From positions 1-34,484 of the forward strand of contig JAFYNJ010000023.1 in NCBI GenBank assembly GCA_017549805.1: a stretch of 34,484 nt of DNA, written 5' to 3'. Every line of letters begins with the position of its first letter. Positions within the stretch are counted from its first letter, which is position 1. Origin of the DNA: Bacteroidales bacterium. GTDB lineage: Bacteria > Bacteroidota > Bacteroidia > Bacteroidales > F082. Shown here piece by piece: positions 17,197-25,223 of the stretch. Position numbers and translations under genes: made by a program. The notes under the pieces are model-generated. The model was not told the origin of the DNA. It made no database searches and saw only the letters and a program-made list of their open reading frames with translations.

Positions 17197-17269
17197 GACT
17201 TGGTAGCTCAGCAGGTAGAGCATCACACTTTTAATGTGGGGGTCCTGGGTTCGAGCCCCAGCCAGGTCA
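17197..17269 (+). tRNA. trnK: tRNA-Lys (anticodon TTT)
   Basis: Cloverleaf of 73 bases. The acceptor stem GACTTGG pairs with CCAGGTC, with discriminator A. The D arm is GCTC/GAGC. The anticodon stem TCACA/TGTGG encloses loop CTTTTAA, with TTT at positions 34-36. The T arm is CTGGG-TTCGAGC-CCCAG. The CCA end is not encoded and must be added. It has its own promoter upstream and a strong hairpin terminator 14 bases downstream. Confidence 0.97.
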
Positions 17270-17282
17270 CAAAAACAAAAGT

Positions 17283-17320
17283 AAGTCCTAATTGATTTCA
17301 ATCAGTTAGGACTTTTTTCA
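17283..17320 (+). terminator. Rho-independent terminator after tRNA-Lys
   Basis: The 14-bp stem (17283-17296 with 17301-17314, one G-U pair) encloses a four-base loop and runs into TTTTTTC. AAGTCCTAA on the left pairs with TTAGGACTT on the right. It separates the tRNA from the converging TonB-receptor gene. Confidence 0.85.
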
Positions 17321-17403
17321 TTACCTCTCGTCAAGATCTATTTTCTCTTTTCAACATGGAGGTCACGGGAAATATACTTAGCAAGAACGAAAACCAGGTA
17401 GCA

Positions 17404-19644
17404 TCACCATCCCGCCCTAAGCGAAACATTAGGCAAAATTCCAAACATCGAGTAGGCGTATGCCCGCATCTCGCCTGATTCAATATCGGTCTCAAACTGA
17501 TAGCCGATGGGATTCAAACGGTTGTAGGCGTTGAACAAACCGACACTTGCGCTCCAATTGAAGCCGTTCCTATATTTCGGCGAATGATAGGCGCACGAAA
17601 GGTCGAGACGGTGATAGGCAGGCGTGCGGCTGGCGTTGCGCTCGGTGTAAACTGGGACGGTCTGCCCCATGTATTCGTAGAAGCCCACAGGCAAGGTGAC
17701 GGGATGACCGCTCGAATACTGCCAAGCCGCACTCGCACTCCAGCGCGGCGTGAACTGATAGCAGCCGTTGATGCGGAAGTCGTGCGGGATGTCTGACAAC
17801 GCCGAATAGGGATTGCCGTCGTTGATGCCGTCGATGGTATAAATCACACGTGAATAGGTGTAACTCATGGCTCCCGTGAACTTTCCGGCATTCTTCGAAA
17901 GGTTCAATTCCAGACCATAAGCCTTTGATTTTCCGCTTCTCACTTGGTTAATGACATTCGGGTTGCTGATGAGCTGCGCATGGTCGATGAAGTCGATTTT
18001 GTTTTGGCCTTTCTTGTAATAGAGTTCAGCCGAAGCGGAATACTGCCCACCGAAATCGAGGAAGCAACCACCCGAAACCACATCGGCAATGACTGGCTTC
18101 AATCCGTTGACCGCTGGGAACCAAGTTTCAAGCGATTGGTAGTCCAAGGCTGTGTTTTGCAGCACTTGGATATACTGCACATTCCGCGCATAGCCGGCTT
18201 TCAGTGAGGTGTTTTCGCTCAGCATGACGTTCATGCTCACGCGAGGCTCGGGATAGACCATCAGTTTCTCGTCGCTGTTCAAGGGCTGGAAGGCCGACAG
18301 GTGCAGGCCGTAGTTGAAGCCTAACCACGACAAGGGTTTCCAGTCGTTCAACACGTATGCGGAATACTCCATCGCCTGATAATGCGGCAGACTCATCCCG
18401 ATGCTGTCGGACTCTCCAGGAGTGAAGGCATGGCGGATGGCACCTGCGCCAATGCGGAGTTCACAATCAGGGGCGATGTAATAACTCAATGCGGCTTTCA
18501 GGTTGAGGTCGGAAATGCCTGTGCGCCAGTTGAACTTGCGTCTTTTGAATTGGTAGTCGAGGTCGTTGCTGTAATCGCTGACGATGAAGGCCGTGTTGAG
18601 GAACCAGCGGCTGCCGAAGTTGTGCGTCCAGCGCAAGGTGCCGGAAGCGTTGCCCCAGGTATTGTACATGCCTTGCGATTGGTCGATGCCGCCCATGGAC
18701 TCAATGACATCGTGGCCTCGATAGAACGAGAGATAAATGCGGTCGTTCTGCCCGATTTTGGTGTTGATTTTCGCGTTCAGGTCGTAAAACCTCGGGACAA
18801 GCGGCATGCTTTCATTGGGCTTCACGAAAAAGTCGATGAAACTCCTGCGTGCCGAAATCAGGTAAGAAGCCTTTTCCTTGACGATGGGGCCATTGGCGGT
18901 GAGTGTGGCGGCAAAAGGACTCAACGCCACCGAAAAATCATGGTGGTTCATGTTGCCTTCCTTCATCTTGCAGTCAAGAACGGCAGAGACGCGACCGCCA
19001 TATTGAGCGGGTATGTTGCTCTTGTAGAGCGTCACCTGGTTCACGGCTTCGGGGTTGAAGATGGAGATCATGCCGAAGAGGTGCGAGGGGTTATAAATAG
19101 GTGCCTCGTCGATGAGGATGAGGTTCTGGTCGTTGGTGCCGCCACGCACGAGCAGTCCCGACGAGGCGTCGCCGATGGTTTTCACACCCGACTGCATCTG
19201 TACCGCTTTGAGAATGTCGGCCTCGCCGAACACACTCGGCAGTTTGCGTATCGAGTTGATGGTCAGCATCTCGGCATGGAACTCGTTCTGCTTTTGCGGA
19301 CGCTCCACAGCTGCCGCCTCAACAGTGATTTCACCCAAACCCACAGCGTTTTCCTCTAACTTGATTTCCAAGGTTTGGTCTGCATTGAGCTGGATTTCAA
19401 TCTCCTTGGTATTGTAGCCCAAATAGGCGCATTGCAACTTGTGTTTTCCTGCTGGCAACCGCAACGAATAGAAGCCGTAGCCATTGGCCGAGGTGCCTGT
19501 TTGCGACGAAGCCTCATACAAGGTAGCTCCGATCAGCGTCTCGCCTGTGGCAGCATCAATGATGTGGCCGCTTAATGTATAGGTTTGTGCCTGAAGACAA
19601 ACAAAAGAGGCAAAGAATAATATGGTGATAAAGATACGTTTCAT
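17404..19644 (-). CDS. TonB-dependent receptor with carboxypeptidase-regulatory-like N-terminal domain
   Basis: The product has 746 residues. Residues 1-19 are a signal peptide (to LQAQ). Residues about 22-100 are a CarboxypepD_reg-like beta domain (LSGHIIDAATGETLIGATLY). The plug follows at about 115-230, with the line GLLVRGGTNDQNLILIDEAP and an NPEAV segment. A beta barrel runs to the end, closing with an aromatic terminal residue (SLRAGW). It would import an unknown compound across the outer membrane using TonB energy. The start lies 3 bases after the stop of a DUF4249 lipoprotein gene, the usual partner arrangement for this receptor type. It is the last gene of the run and faces the tRNA-Lys terminator. 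Confidence 0.93.
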   Translation of the reverse strand: MKRIFITILFFASFVCLQAQTYTLSGHIIDAATGETLIGATLYEASSQTGTSANGYGFYSLRLPAGKHKLQCAYLGYNTKEIEIQLNADQTLEIKLEENAVGLGEITVEAAAVERPQKQNEFHAEMLTINSIRKLPSVFGEADILKAVQMQSGVKTIGDASSGLLVRGGTNDQNLILIDEAPIYNPSHLFGMISIFNPEAVNQVTLYKSNIPAQYGGRVSAVLDCKMKEGNMNHHDFSVALSPFAATLTANGPIVKEKASYLISARRSFIDFFVKPNESMPLVPRFYDLNAKINTKIGQNDRIYLSFYRGHDVIESMGGIDQSQGMYNTWGNASGTLRWTHNFGSRWFLNTAFIVSDYSNDLDYQFKRRKFNWRTGISDLNLKAALSYYIAPDCELRIGAGAIRHAFTPGESDSIGMSLPHYQAMEYSAYVLNDWKPLSWLGFNYGLHLSAFQPLNSDEKLMVYPEPRVSMNVMLSENTSLKAGYARNVQYIQVLQNTALDYQSLETWFPAVNGLKPVIADVVSGGCFLDFGGQYSASAELYYKKGQNKIDFIDHAQLISNPNVINQVRSGKSKAYGLELNLSKNAGKFTGAMSYTYSRVIYTIDGINDGNPYSALSDIPHDFRINGCYQFTPRWSASAAWQYSSGHPVTLPVGFYEYMGQTVPVYTERNASRTPAYHRLDLSCAYHSPKYRNGFNWSASVGLFNAYNRLNPIGYQFETDIESGEMRAYAYSMFGILPNVSLRAGW

Positions 19645-19647
19645 GGC

Positions 19648-20556
19648 TTATTCGTTTTCGGGGGTGATGGCATCGTAGATTTCGTGGTAAGTAAAAGGTT
19701 GGCGTTGCACGTCGGAGGCGAAGAAATAGCCGTAGCCGTTCTTTACATTGCCACGCACGTTGCCCGAGATGGTGGCGAACAGCCCCAGACTCCAGTCGTC
19801 TTCGTTGAAAACATCCAACAGGAAGGTGTAGAATTCGGGCGAGACCGAACAAGTGATGAAAGTCTCGCTTTGGTCGAGATGATCTTCCGTGACATGATAG
19901 GAATACCAAAACAATCTGGCAGTAAACAGTGCCGAGAGCGACATATCGTTATGGACGAACGAAACGCTTTCGATGCTGTCGATGGGGAAATCCTCCGGCT
20001 GTCGGAAGGTTAGACCGCAAATCACAGGTTGTTCCCCGACGGTGTAGATATGTTTGTCAAACTGGAATTCATGCGCCATCTTGCCCGAGTTCATCTGATA
20101 ACTCCTCACTTTTGTGTTGTCCTTGATGATGGGGAGGTAATCCGTATCGCCCAAAGGCGTCAGATAGTCCTCGGCGGTGATGTCGCCCGTGGGTGTCTCG
20201 ATGACAAGTTTATAGGTCTTGCCCGTTTCGCCCTTGAAGGGGTGCTCCGAAACGAAAACCATACTGCTGCGGTCAGCTTCCTTTTCAATATAAGGAATCG
20301 TGTCGTTGCCGCAAAGCACAAAAACACGGTTGATTTCAGGCAAAACAGCTTGGTTGTCGCCCCATTGATGCACAGGTGAAATGGTGACACGATGCTGGCG
20401 CGTCTCGGTGGTCACATTGCCGAACACCGCGACATGGCCATTCAAAACCTCGCCATCCGGCTGGTTGAAGCTGTTGATGTCAACCTCATCGATTCGGCTG
20501 CAGGAAGCGATAATTAAAGCAGCCAAGAAGAATAAAACGAATCTGCAAACTCTCAT
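19648..20556 (-). CDS. DUF4249 outer-membrane lipoprotein
   Basis: The product has 302 residues with a lipoprotein signal (Cys19 in LIIASCSRID). The body has the DUF4249 pattern: an early VLNGHVAVFGNV strand, FVSEHPFKGETGKTYKLVIE, and a long beta-rich C-terminus. The function is unknown. DUF4249 proteins are typically encoded beside TonB-dependent receptors and, by analogy with SusD-type partners, may help capture or gate a substrate; that analogy is inference. It is paired with the receptor starting at 19644, three bases after its stop. A second DUF4249 gene lies at 23029-23976. Confidence 0.85.
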   Translation of the reverse strand: MRVCRFVLFFLAALIIASCSRIDEVDINSFNQPDGEVLNGHVAVFGNVTTETRQHRVTISPVHQWGDNQAVLPEINRVFVLCGNDTIPYIEKEADRSSMVFVSEHPFKGETGKTYKLVIETPTGDITAEDYLTPLGDTDYLPIIKDNTKVRSYQMNSGKMAHEFQFDKHIYTVGEQPVICGLTFRQPEDFPIDSIESVSFVHNDMSLSALFTARLFWYSYHVTEDHLDQSETFITCSVSPEFYTFLLDVFNEDDWSLGLFATISGNVRGNVKNGYGYFFASDVQRQPFTYHEIYDAITPENE

Positions 20557-20673
20557 TATGGTTATTATTTGGTTATTTACACTTTAATTGCTAATACTTT
20601 CAACGCTCAACGGAAATATTTATTGCCCCACTTCGTTAGCACGCCAGCACGTTATCACGCATAACGCCCTCCA

Positions 20674-23016
20674 CTAAAACCATACCTTATAACTCACCGA
20701 CGGGATCAACGGGAAATAGGTCCGTTGCCATAGCGAAGCTGGCTCCTCAGGATACATCCCCCAACTGACGGGATCGCCGTTATGGTCGCCATAGAAATAA
20801 TAGTAGGGATTGCGTCGACAATACACGTTGTAGAGCGAGAACGTCCATTCCACCTTGCGGTTTTTCTTGTCAGTGGTCTTGTAATGCGCCGAAAGGTCGA
20901 GCCGGTGATAGTCGCGCATCCGCTCACTATTTCGCTCACCGTAGATGAAGGTCTCATCAAACCCCACTTCACCATCGGGACTGACCACTGGGACGGTCTG
21001 CACACCCACCACAGGCGTGTAAGGCAATCCCGTCTGGTACGTCCATAAGGCACTCAATGACCAAGCCTCATCAATCTGCCAGTTCAAGTTGAGATTGATT
21101 GAATGAGGACGGTCGTACTCAAACACATAAGCCTTCCCGAAGTTAATGTCGTCGAACTGACGGGTGGTGTGCGAGTAAGTGTAGCCCAGATAGCCATCGA
21201 TGACACCAAAATCAGCTTTGACCATGGTTTCAATGCCGTAGGACTTGCCTTCACCGCCGCTTTCCACCTTGCTATGCCAGTCGGTATCGCCAATGAGGAT
21301 GTTGGCTCCCTCGCGATAGGTCGCTAGGTCGTGGAGCCGTTTATAGTAGCCATCCACCTCCACGTTGAAATGCCCATCGTAGAAACTGCGTTGCCATCCC
21401 AGCGACACCTGTTCCGAGGTGGCCGACTTGACACGGCTGTCGGCGGGAATCCAGATCTCGTTGTTCATGATGGAGCCTGGGGTCATCATCAGATGCGAGT
21501 TCTGCGTCACACGCATCGCCGTGGCGTTGAAAGTGCTTTGGGCAATGCGTACGTTCAAATTAAGCCTGGGTTCCCATGCCAGATGATGATAATCTTTATT
21601 AATATAACTATTAAATCTTATGCCAATACTGCCGTTGAACCAAGTGCCGAACTTGAACTTGTTGTCAAGATAAACCGAGTTGTCGAACACCGTGGAGCGG
21701 TCGGAGTTGCTCGCTGGAGCCACGCTGCTGGTGAAATGGTTGGGCTGGTAGGTCAGGTACGACGACTGCAAGCCATATTCCAATGTCCAAGCGTTGCCCA
21801 CGAACAGTTTCCAATCGGAACGCAGCGAGAGGTCACCCACGCGTGAGATCGACTTGTTGAAGAAATCAGTGGTGTCAATCATGTTGACCGTGTGGGTCTT
21901 CAGCTTGTTTTTGAGACGGTAATGTGTGAACGAGAGGGTGTTGGCGGTGAAGAGCCTTGAGGTCAGAGCGCTGTTCCATTGGCCTGACATGAGTAGGTTG
22001 CCCCAGACGTTGCTGATGCTGTTGCGTTCCAAACCGAATTGGTCGCTTTTGTTTTTCCAGACACGCAGGTAGTCATCGCCCTCGTAAAGGTTGAAGGCAA
22101 ACGAGTTCTTGGCATCGGGGTTCCAGGTATATTTGGCGTTGATGTCGTGGAAACCGTAGATGAGGCTGTTCTCCTGTCCGCCGCCGGCCTGGCTGAGTTG
22201 GCTTGCCCCAAAGAGCAAAGCCTCAGTCAAGGTCTTGCGTCCGGTGACGAGGAAACTGGTGTTCTTGAACCCACCGGGACCTTCCACGGCGAAGGCCACA
22301 TCCGTCAAGCCTGCGCTCAGCGAGCCCTTCAGCTTGGTGGGGTCGCCTTTCTTGGCGGTGAGATCGACAATGGAAGAAAGCTTGCCGCCGAAACGCGCCG
22401 GAAAGCCGCCTTTATACACATCCATCGTGTTGATCATGTCGGAGTTGAACACCGACATGAAGCCGCCCAAGTGATTCACGTAGATGAGCGGCACGTTGTC
22501 GAGCATATAAAGGTTCTCGCCCGGATTGCCGCCACGCACAATCATCAGGCTGGAGGCCTCGGTGGCCGCCTCGATGCCGGGAAGTTGCTGTGCCGCCTTG
22601 ATGATGTCAGGACGGCTGCCGATGGTGGGCAGCAGGTCAATGTTCTTGGAGGTCAGCGTCACGGTGTTGAAAGGCTTCCGCTCAATTCGTTCGGCGCTCA
22701 CTTCGACGGTGTTAAGCGTTTCCGCCGTGGGGCGCAAATTGATAGACAACGGTTGTTCGGGAACGCTATTCACGGTGAAACAGGTGTCGGCATAACCGAT
22801 GAACGATACACAGAGTGTGACTGGCAACTGAACGGCGAAGTTGAAGTAGCCTTTCTGGTCGGTGGCCACCCCTCGGCTGCGGTCTTGCACATACACGTTG
22901 GCCCCGATGACACGCTCCCCGTCCAAAGCATCCGAAACAAAACCTGTGATGTGGGTCTGCTGCGCCTGAGCGCCCAGGCAAGCCATCATAACAATCAAAC
23001 ACAATACTCTTTTCAT
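20674..23016 (-). CDS. TonB-dependent receptor with carboxypeptidase-regulatory-like N-terminal domain
   Basis: The product has 780 residues. The signal peptide ends at GAQAQ. A CarboxypepD_reg-like domain (about 22-100) begins ITGFVSDALDGERVIGANVY. The plug includes LPTIGSRPDIIKAAQQLPGI and SLMIVRGGNPGENLYMLDNV, followed by a large barrel that ends SYKVWF. It is homologous in layout to the receptor at 17404-19644 but clearly different in sequence, so substrates may differ. The start is 12 bases after the stop of its own DUF4249 partner. A 117-base gap to the next DUF4249 gene could hold an internal promoter, though I saw no exact -7 box there. Confidence 0.93.
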   Translation of the reverse strand: MKRVLCLIVMMACLGAQAQQTHITGFVSDALDGERVIGANVYVQDRSRGVATDQKGYFNFAVQLPVTLCVSFIGYADTCFTVNSVPEQPLSINLRPTAETLNTVEVSAERIERKPFNTVTLTSKNIDLLPTIGSRPDIIKAAQQLPGIEAATEASSLMIVRGGNPGENLYMLDNVPLIYVNHLGGFMSVFNSDMINTMDVYKGGFPARFGGKLSSIVDLTAKKGDPTKLKGSLSAGLTDVAFAVEGPGGFKNTSFLVTGRKTLTEALLFGASQLSQAGGGQENSLIYGFHDINAKYTWNPDAKNSFAFNLYEGDDYLRVWKNKSDQFGLERNSISNVWGNLLMSGQWNSALTSRLFTANTLSFTHYRLKNKLKTHTVNMIDTTDFFNKSISRVGDLSLRSDWKLFVGNAWTLEYGLQSSYLTYQPNHFTSSVAPASNSDRSTVFDNSVYLDNKFKFGTWFNGSIGIRFNSYINKDYHHLAWEPRLNLNVRIAQSTFNATAMRVTQNSHLMMTPGSIMNNEIWIPADSRVKSATSEQVSLGWQRSFYDGHFNVEVDGYYKRLHDLATYREGANILIGDTDWHSKVESGGEGKSYGIETMVKADFGVIDGYLGYTYSHTTRQFDDINFGKAYVFEYDRPHSINLNLNWQIDEAWSLSALWTYQTGLPYTPVVGVQTVPVVSPDGEVGFDETFIYGERNSERMRDYHRLDLSAHYKTTDKKNRKVEWTFSLYNVYCRRNPYYYFYGDHNGDPVSWGMYPEEPASLWQRTYFPLIPSVSYKVWF

Positions 23017-23028
23017 GGCAGTCGGGTT

Positions 23029-23976
23029 TTAACGGAGAAACACGGTATCGCAGGTCACGGGTGCGATGGCGGTGAACAGACCTCGGCCATTCTCCACGTT
23101 GGTGTATAGGTTTAGCGGCGTGATAGTGCCAAGGAAAAGGTTGGTGTAAGCATCGGGCGCCTGAAATGCTTCCTGGCTTTTGCGATATTGGTAGCACGAC
23201 TCAGCGATGCCCGACATCGACACCACTACATAGCCTCGCCGCACGATGGAATCGAACGCCACAGCCTGACCTGAAGATGAATAGCTGTGGCTGTTGAACG
23301 AGGCGTTCACCTTAAGCGTATAGGCGGTATCGGGGATGATTTCATTGCTGAACAGCAACAGGTCGGAACCCTCGTTGAGCAGCACGGGATCGTCGGTATT
23401 AATGGAATGGTTCATGGTACCTCTGGTACCAGTGGAGTTGTAAATCATACCGAGGTAGTAATAGTAGTAGAAAAATGCCGCGCCGATGCTCGACTGGTAA
23501 TACTGTCTTTTGTTAGGGTCGGTCTTGAAGGTGACCATGATAGCCGGACAAGCATTCCCCTCCTCGTCGAGGGTGGCGTTTTCGATGATGTTGACATCGG
23601 TCACCACGGGTCTTGTCGGAACTTCGGTACGAGCGTATAGTGTGTCATAACCAGGAATCGCCACTTTGCAGCTATATTCGTGCAAGGCTTCCGCCACGGT
23701 GGAGCCTTTGTAGCGTCCCTCACCATGGTGGGCCAGTTGCTCCACAAACTCCCCGTCCTTGTAAAGTAGCATCTCGGCATCGGAGCAAGGTATTGGGTGT
23801 ACCGAGTCGAGCCGTTGGGCCATCGACAGATACACCTGAATGGGTTCACCGTTGATCAGCACGGCGTTCATGGTCGGCTCGGGGTCAAAATCGGGGTATA
23901 TATAGCCGGGCACCTGCTTTCGGCACGAGGCGAGGCATAATGCTACCACCAATAACAATAGTAGGAATCTTTTCAT
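23029..23976 (-). CDS. DUF4249 outer-membrane lipoprotein
   Basis: The product has 315 residues from the ATG at 23976. Longer readings begin at a TTG inside the upstream gene and would bury the signal peptide, so the ATG giving MKRFLLLLLVVALCLASCRK (lipid Cys18) is correct. DUF4249-like features include MNAVLINGEPIQVYLSMAQR, the DAEMLLYKDGEFVEQL segment and a beta-rich remainder. It starts 4 bases after the stop of the small barrel gene and ends 12 bases before the TonB receptor at 23016. The role is as for the other DUF4249 protein: a surface or periplasm-facing partner of the receptor, inferred from position. Confidence 0.85.
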   Translation of the reverse strand: MKRFLLLLLVVALCLASCRKQVPGYIYPDFDPEPTMNAVLINGEPIQVYLSMAQRLDSVHPIPCSDAEMLLYKDGEFVEQLAHHGEGRYKGSTVAEALHEYSCKVAIPGYDTLYARTEVPTRPVVTDVNIIENATLDEEGNACPAIMVTFKTDPNKRQYYQSSIGAAFFYYYYYLGMIYNSTGTRGTMNHSINTDDPVLLNEGSDLLLFSNEIIPDTAYTLKVNASFNSHSYSSSGQAVAFDSIVRRGYVVVSMSGIAESCYQYRKSQEAFQAPDAYTNLFLGTITPLNLYTNVENGRGLFTAIAPVTCDTVFLR

Positions 23977-23980
23977 GATT

Positions 23981-24598
23981 TTATTTGACGATTGGAACAC
24001 GGACATTGATGCCAAATCGGTGGATTGGCTTGGTTCTAAATTCATATGAAGCACCACTGTTGACAACGGTCTTGTTGAGGTTATCGAAAGCGTATTCGTA
24101 GAAAACCCCGAAATATTTCAAAGGGTTGATGGCCAGACCCAGGCTTCCGCCGTAAAGGAAGTCATTGCGGACTGGTTCCGCTAAATAGCCTTCATATTGG
24201 GGCGTGTATCGTTCTGTGATTGTCCTCAATCCCAACTCACCACGGCAATAGGGATCCACCCAATGGAAATCAGGAAAGAAAGCGGCCAACGGATGCAGCT
24301 CCACATCTACGCCATAATAGTAGTCTCGCTCGTCCATGGTTCCCTCATATTCAACGATTTCATAGGAACCGGGAGCAAAGTATCTCACACTTCCTTGATG
24401 CCTTCCGTAGCTACCGAAAACGCCCGTCACGCACCAATCGGTGATTTCATAACCCGCTCCGACACGGAAGTCGGAATAGTCCCAAAGGCAATCTTTGTGT
24501 AGCATCCGCGAATAACCCAAGTCAATTTTCAGGTCGTGCTGGGCAAAAGCCGCCGTCATTGGCAGCATAAAAAGTAAAAGAATCCAATGTTTTTTCAT
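23981..24598 (-). CDS. Small predicted outer-membrane beta-barrel protein
   Basis: The product has 205 residues with a signal peptide ending at AAFAQ (about residue 20). The mature part alternates polar and hydrophobic or aromatic residues in barrel-like strands (DLKIDLGYSRML, FRVGAGYEITDWCVTGVFGS, YFGVFYEYAFDNLNKTVVNS) and ends INVRVPIVK. No family is recognised beyond a porin-like or OmpW/OmpA-like small barrel. It lies inside the TonB/DUF4249 operon, 4 bases before the next gene, so it probably acts in the same outer-membrane uptake or surface function. Confidence 0.7.
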   Translation of the reverse strand: MKKHWILLLFMLPMTAAFAQHDLKIDLGYSRMLHKDCLWDYSDFRVGAGYEITDWCVTGVFGSYGRHQGSVRYFAPGSYEIVEYEGTMDERDYYYGVDVELHPLAAFFPDFHWVDPYCRGELGLRTITERYTPQYEGYLAEPVRNDFLYGGSLGLAINPLKYFGVFYEYAFDNLNKTVVNSGASYEFRTKPIHRFGINVRVPIVK

Positions 24599-24652
24599 GA
24601 TTTCTGATGATGATTATTATAGAACGCACATTTATCTCTACGTATTGTATTC

Positions 24653-25219
24653 TTATAATTCATCCGTTACCTTCATCAGCCTCCCCTCCTCAAAAAAGTA
24701 GAATTGCCCTACCAGTTCTTCCGGCACATCCCGCTCTTTCGTCTTGCGTGGCAGCCCCACCAATTCGTTGGTGAAATAACGCACATAAAGCGGCTGCAAG
24801 GAAGTTCTATAATAATCGTTGTCGATGACAAACAGCGGAAACTCCGCCGATTGTGCAACCGCATCCCCCAGCCCTGCATAACTAATCATCACTTGGTATA
24901 GCACATATCCGTTTTCTTGCGCATACTGCTGAAACGACGAAAGCGGCTTGCAGGCATTGCCCCTACAGGCTGGATTGAAGACACGCACGATGGCTTTAGG
25001 CTGTTTCTCCAACTCTTCCTTAAGCATCGGCATGGTCAGTTTGTAAACCAAGCCTGGCTGTGCGTCTTCAAAACGCTCCAATGGACGCACCAACGCCTTT
25101 TGGCTTTCGGTCAAATCTTTGTAATCGTTTCCCAATCCATTGACTTCGATGATGGCGCATGAAGGAAACGCCAACGTCATCATCAGCGCAAGCAGGGCAT
25201 AAATTCTAATTGCTTTCAT
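24653..25219 (-). CDS. Lipoprotein with possible thioredoxin-like fold
   Basis: The product has 188 residues with a lipoprotein-type signal (Cys21 in LAFPSCAII). The central part reads AIVRVFNPACRGNACKPLSS, then a helix, then YVLYQVMISYAGLGDAVAQS and EFPLFVIDND. This strand-Cys-helix-strand pattern, with two Cys five apart, recalls thioredoxin-like proteins, but the spacing is not CxxC, so a redox role is uncertain. It starts 4 bases after the stop of the T9SS cargo gene and is followed by a 54-base gap. I do not recognise a named family. Confidence 0.65.
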   Translation of the reverse strand: MKAIRIYALLALMMTLAFPSCAIIEVNGLGNDYKDLTESQKALVRPLERFEDAQPGLVYKLTMPMLKEELEKQPKAIVRVFNPACRGNACKPLSSFQQYAQENGYVLYQVMISYAGLGDAVAQSAEFPLFVIDNDYYRTSLQPLYVRYFTNELVGLPRKTKERDVPEELVGQFYFFEEGRLMKVTDEL

Positions 25220-25223
25220 AGTA

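Noticed and set aside
17197-17403. tRNA-Lys as an attachment site for an integrated element
   Set aside because: I found no repeat of the tRNA 3' end near the accessory region at 29-34 kb, and no integrase is in the window.
18382-19359. Plus-strand open frame of 325 codons
   Set aside because: Antisense to a convincing TonB-dependent receptor; shadow of its codon pattern.
20557-20673. Separate promoter between the two TonB/DUF4249 pairs
   Set aside because: No exact TAnnTTTG box on the minus strand in the 117-base gap; it may exist in a degenerate form but cannot be supported.
22039-23109. Plus-strand open frame of 356 codons
   Set aside because: Antisense to the second TonB-dependent receptor and low in recognisable motifs.
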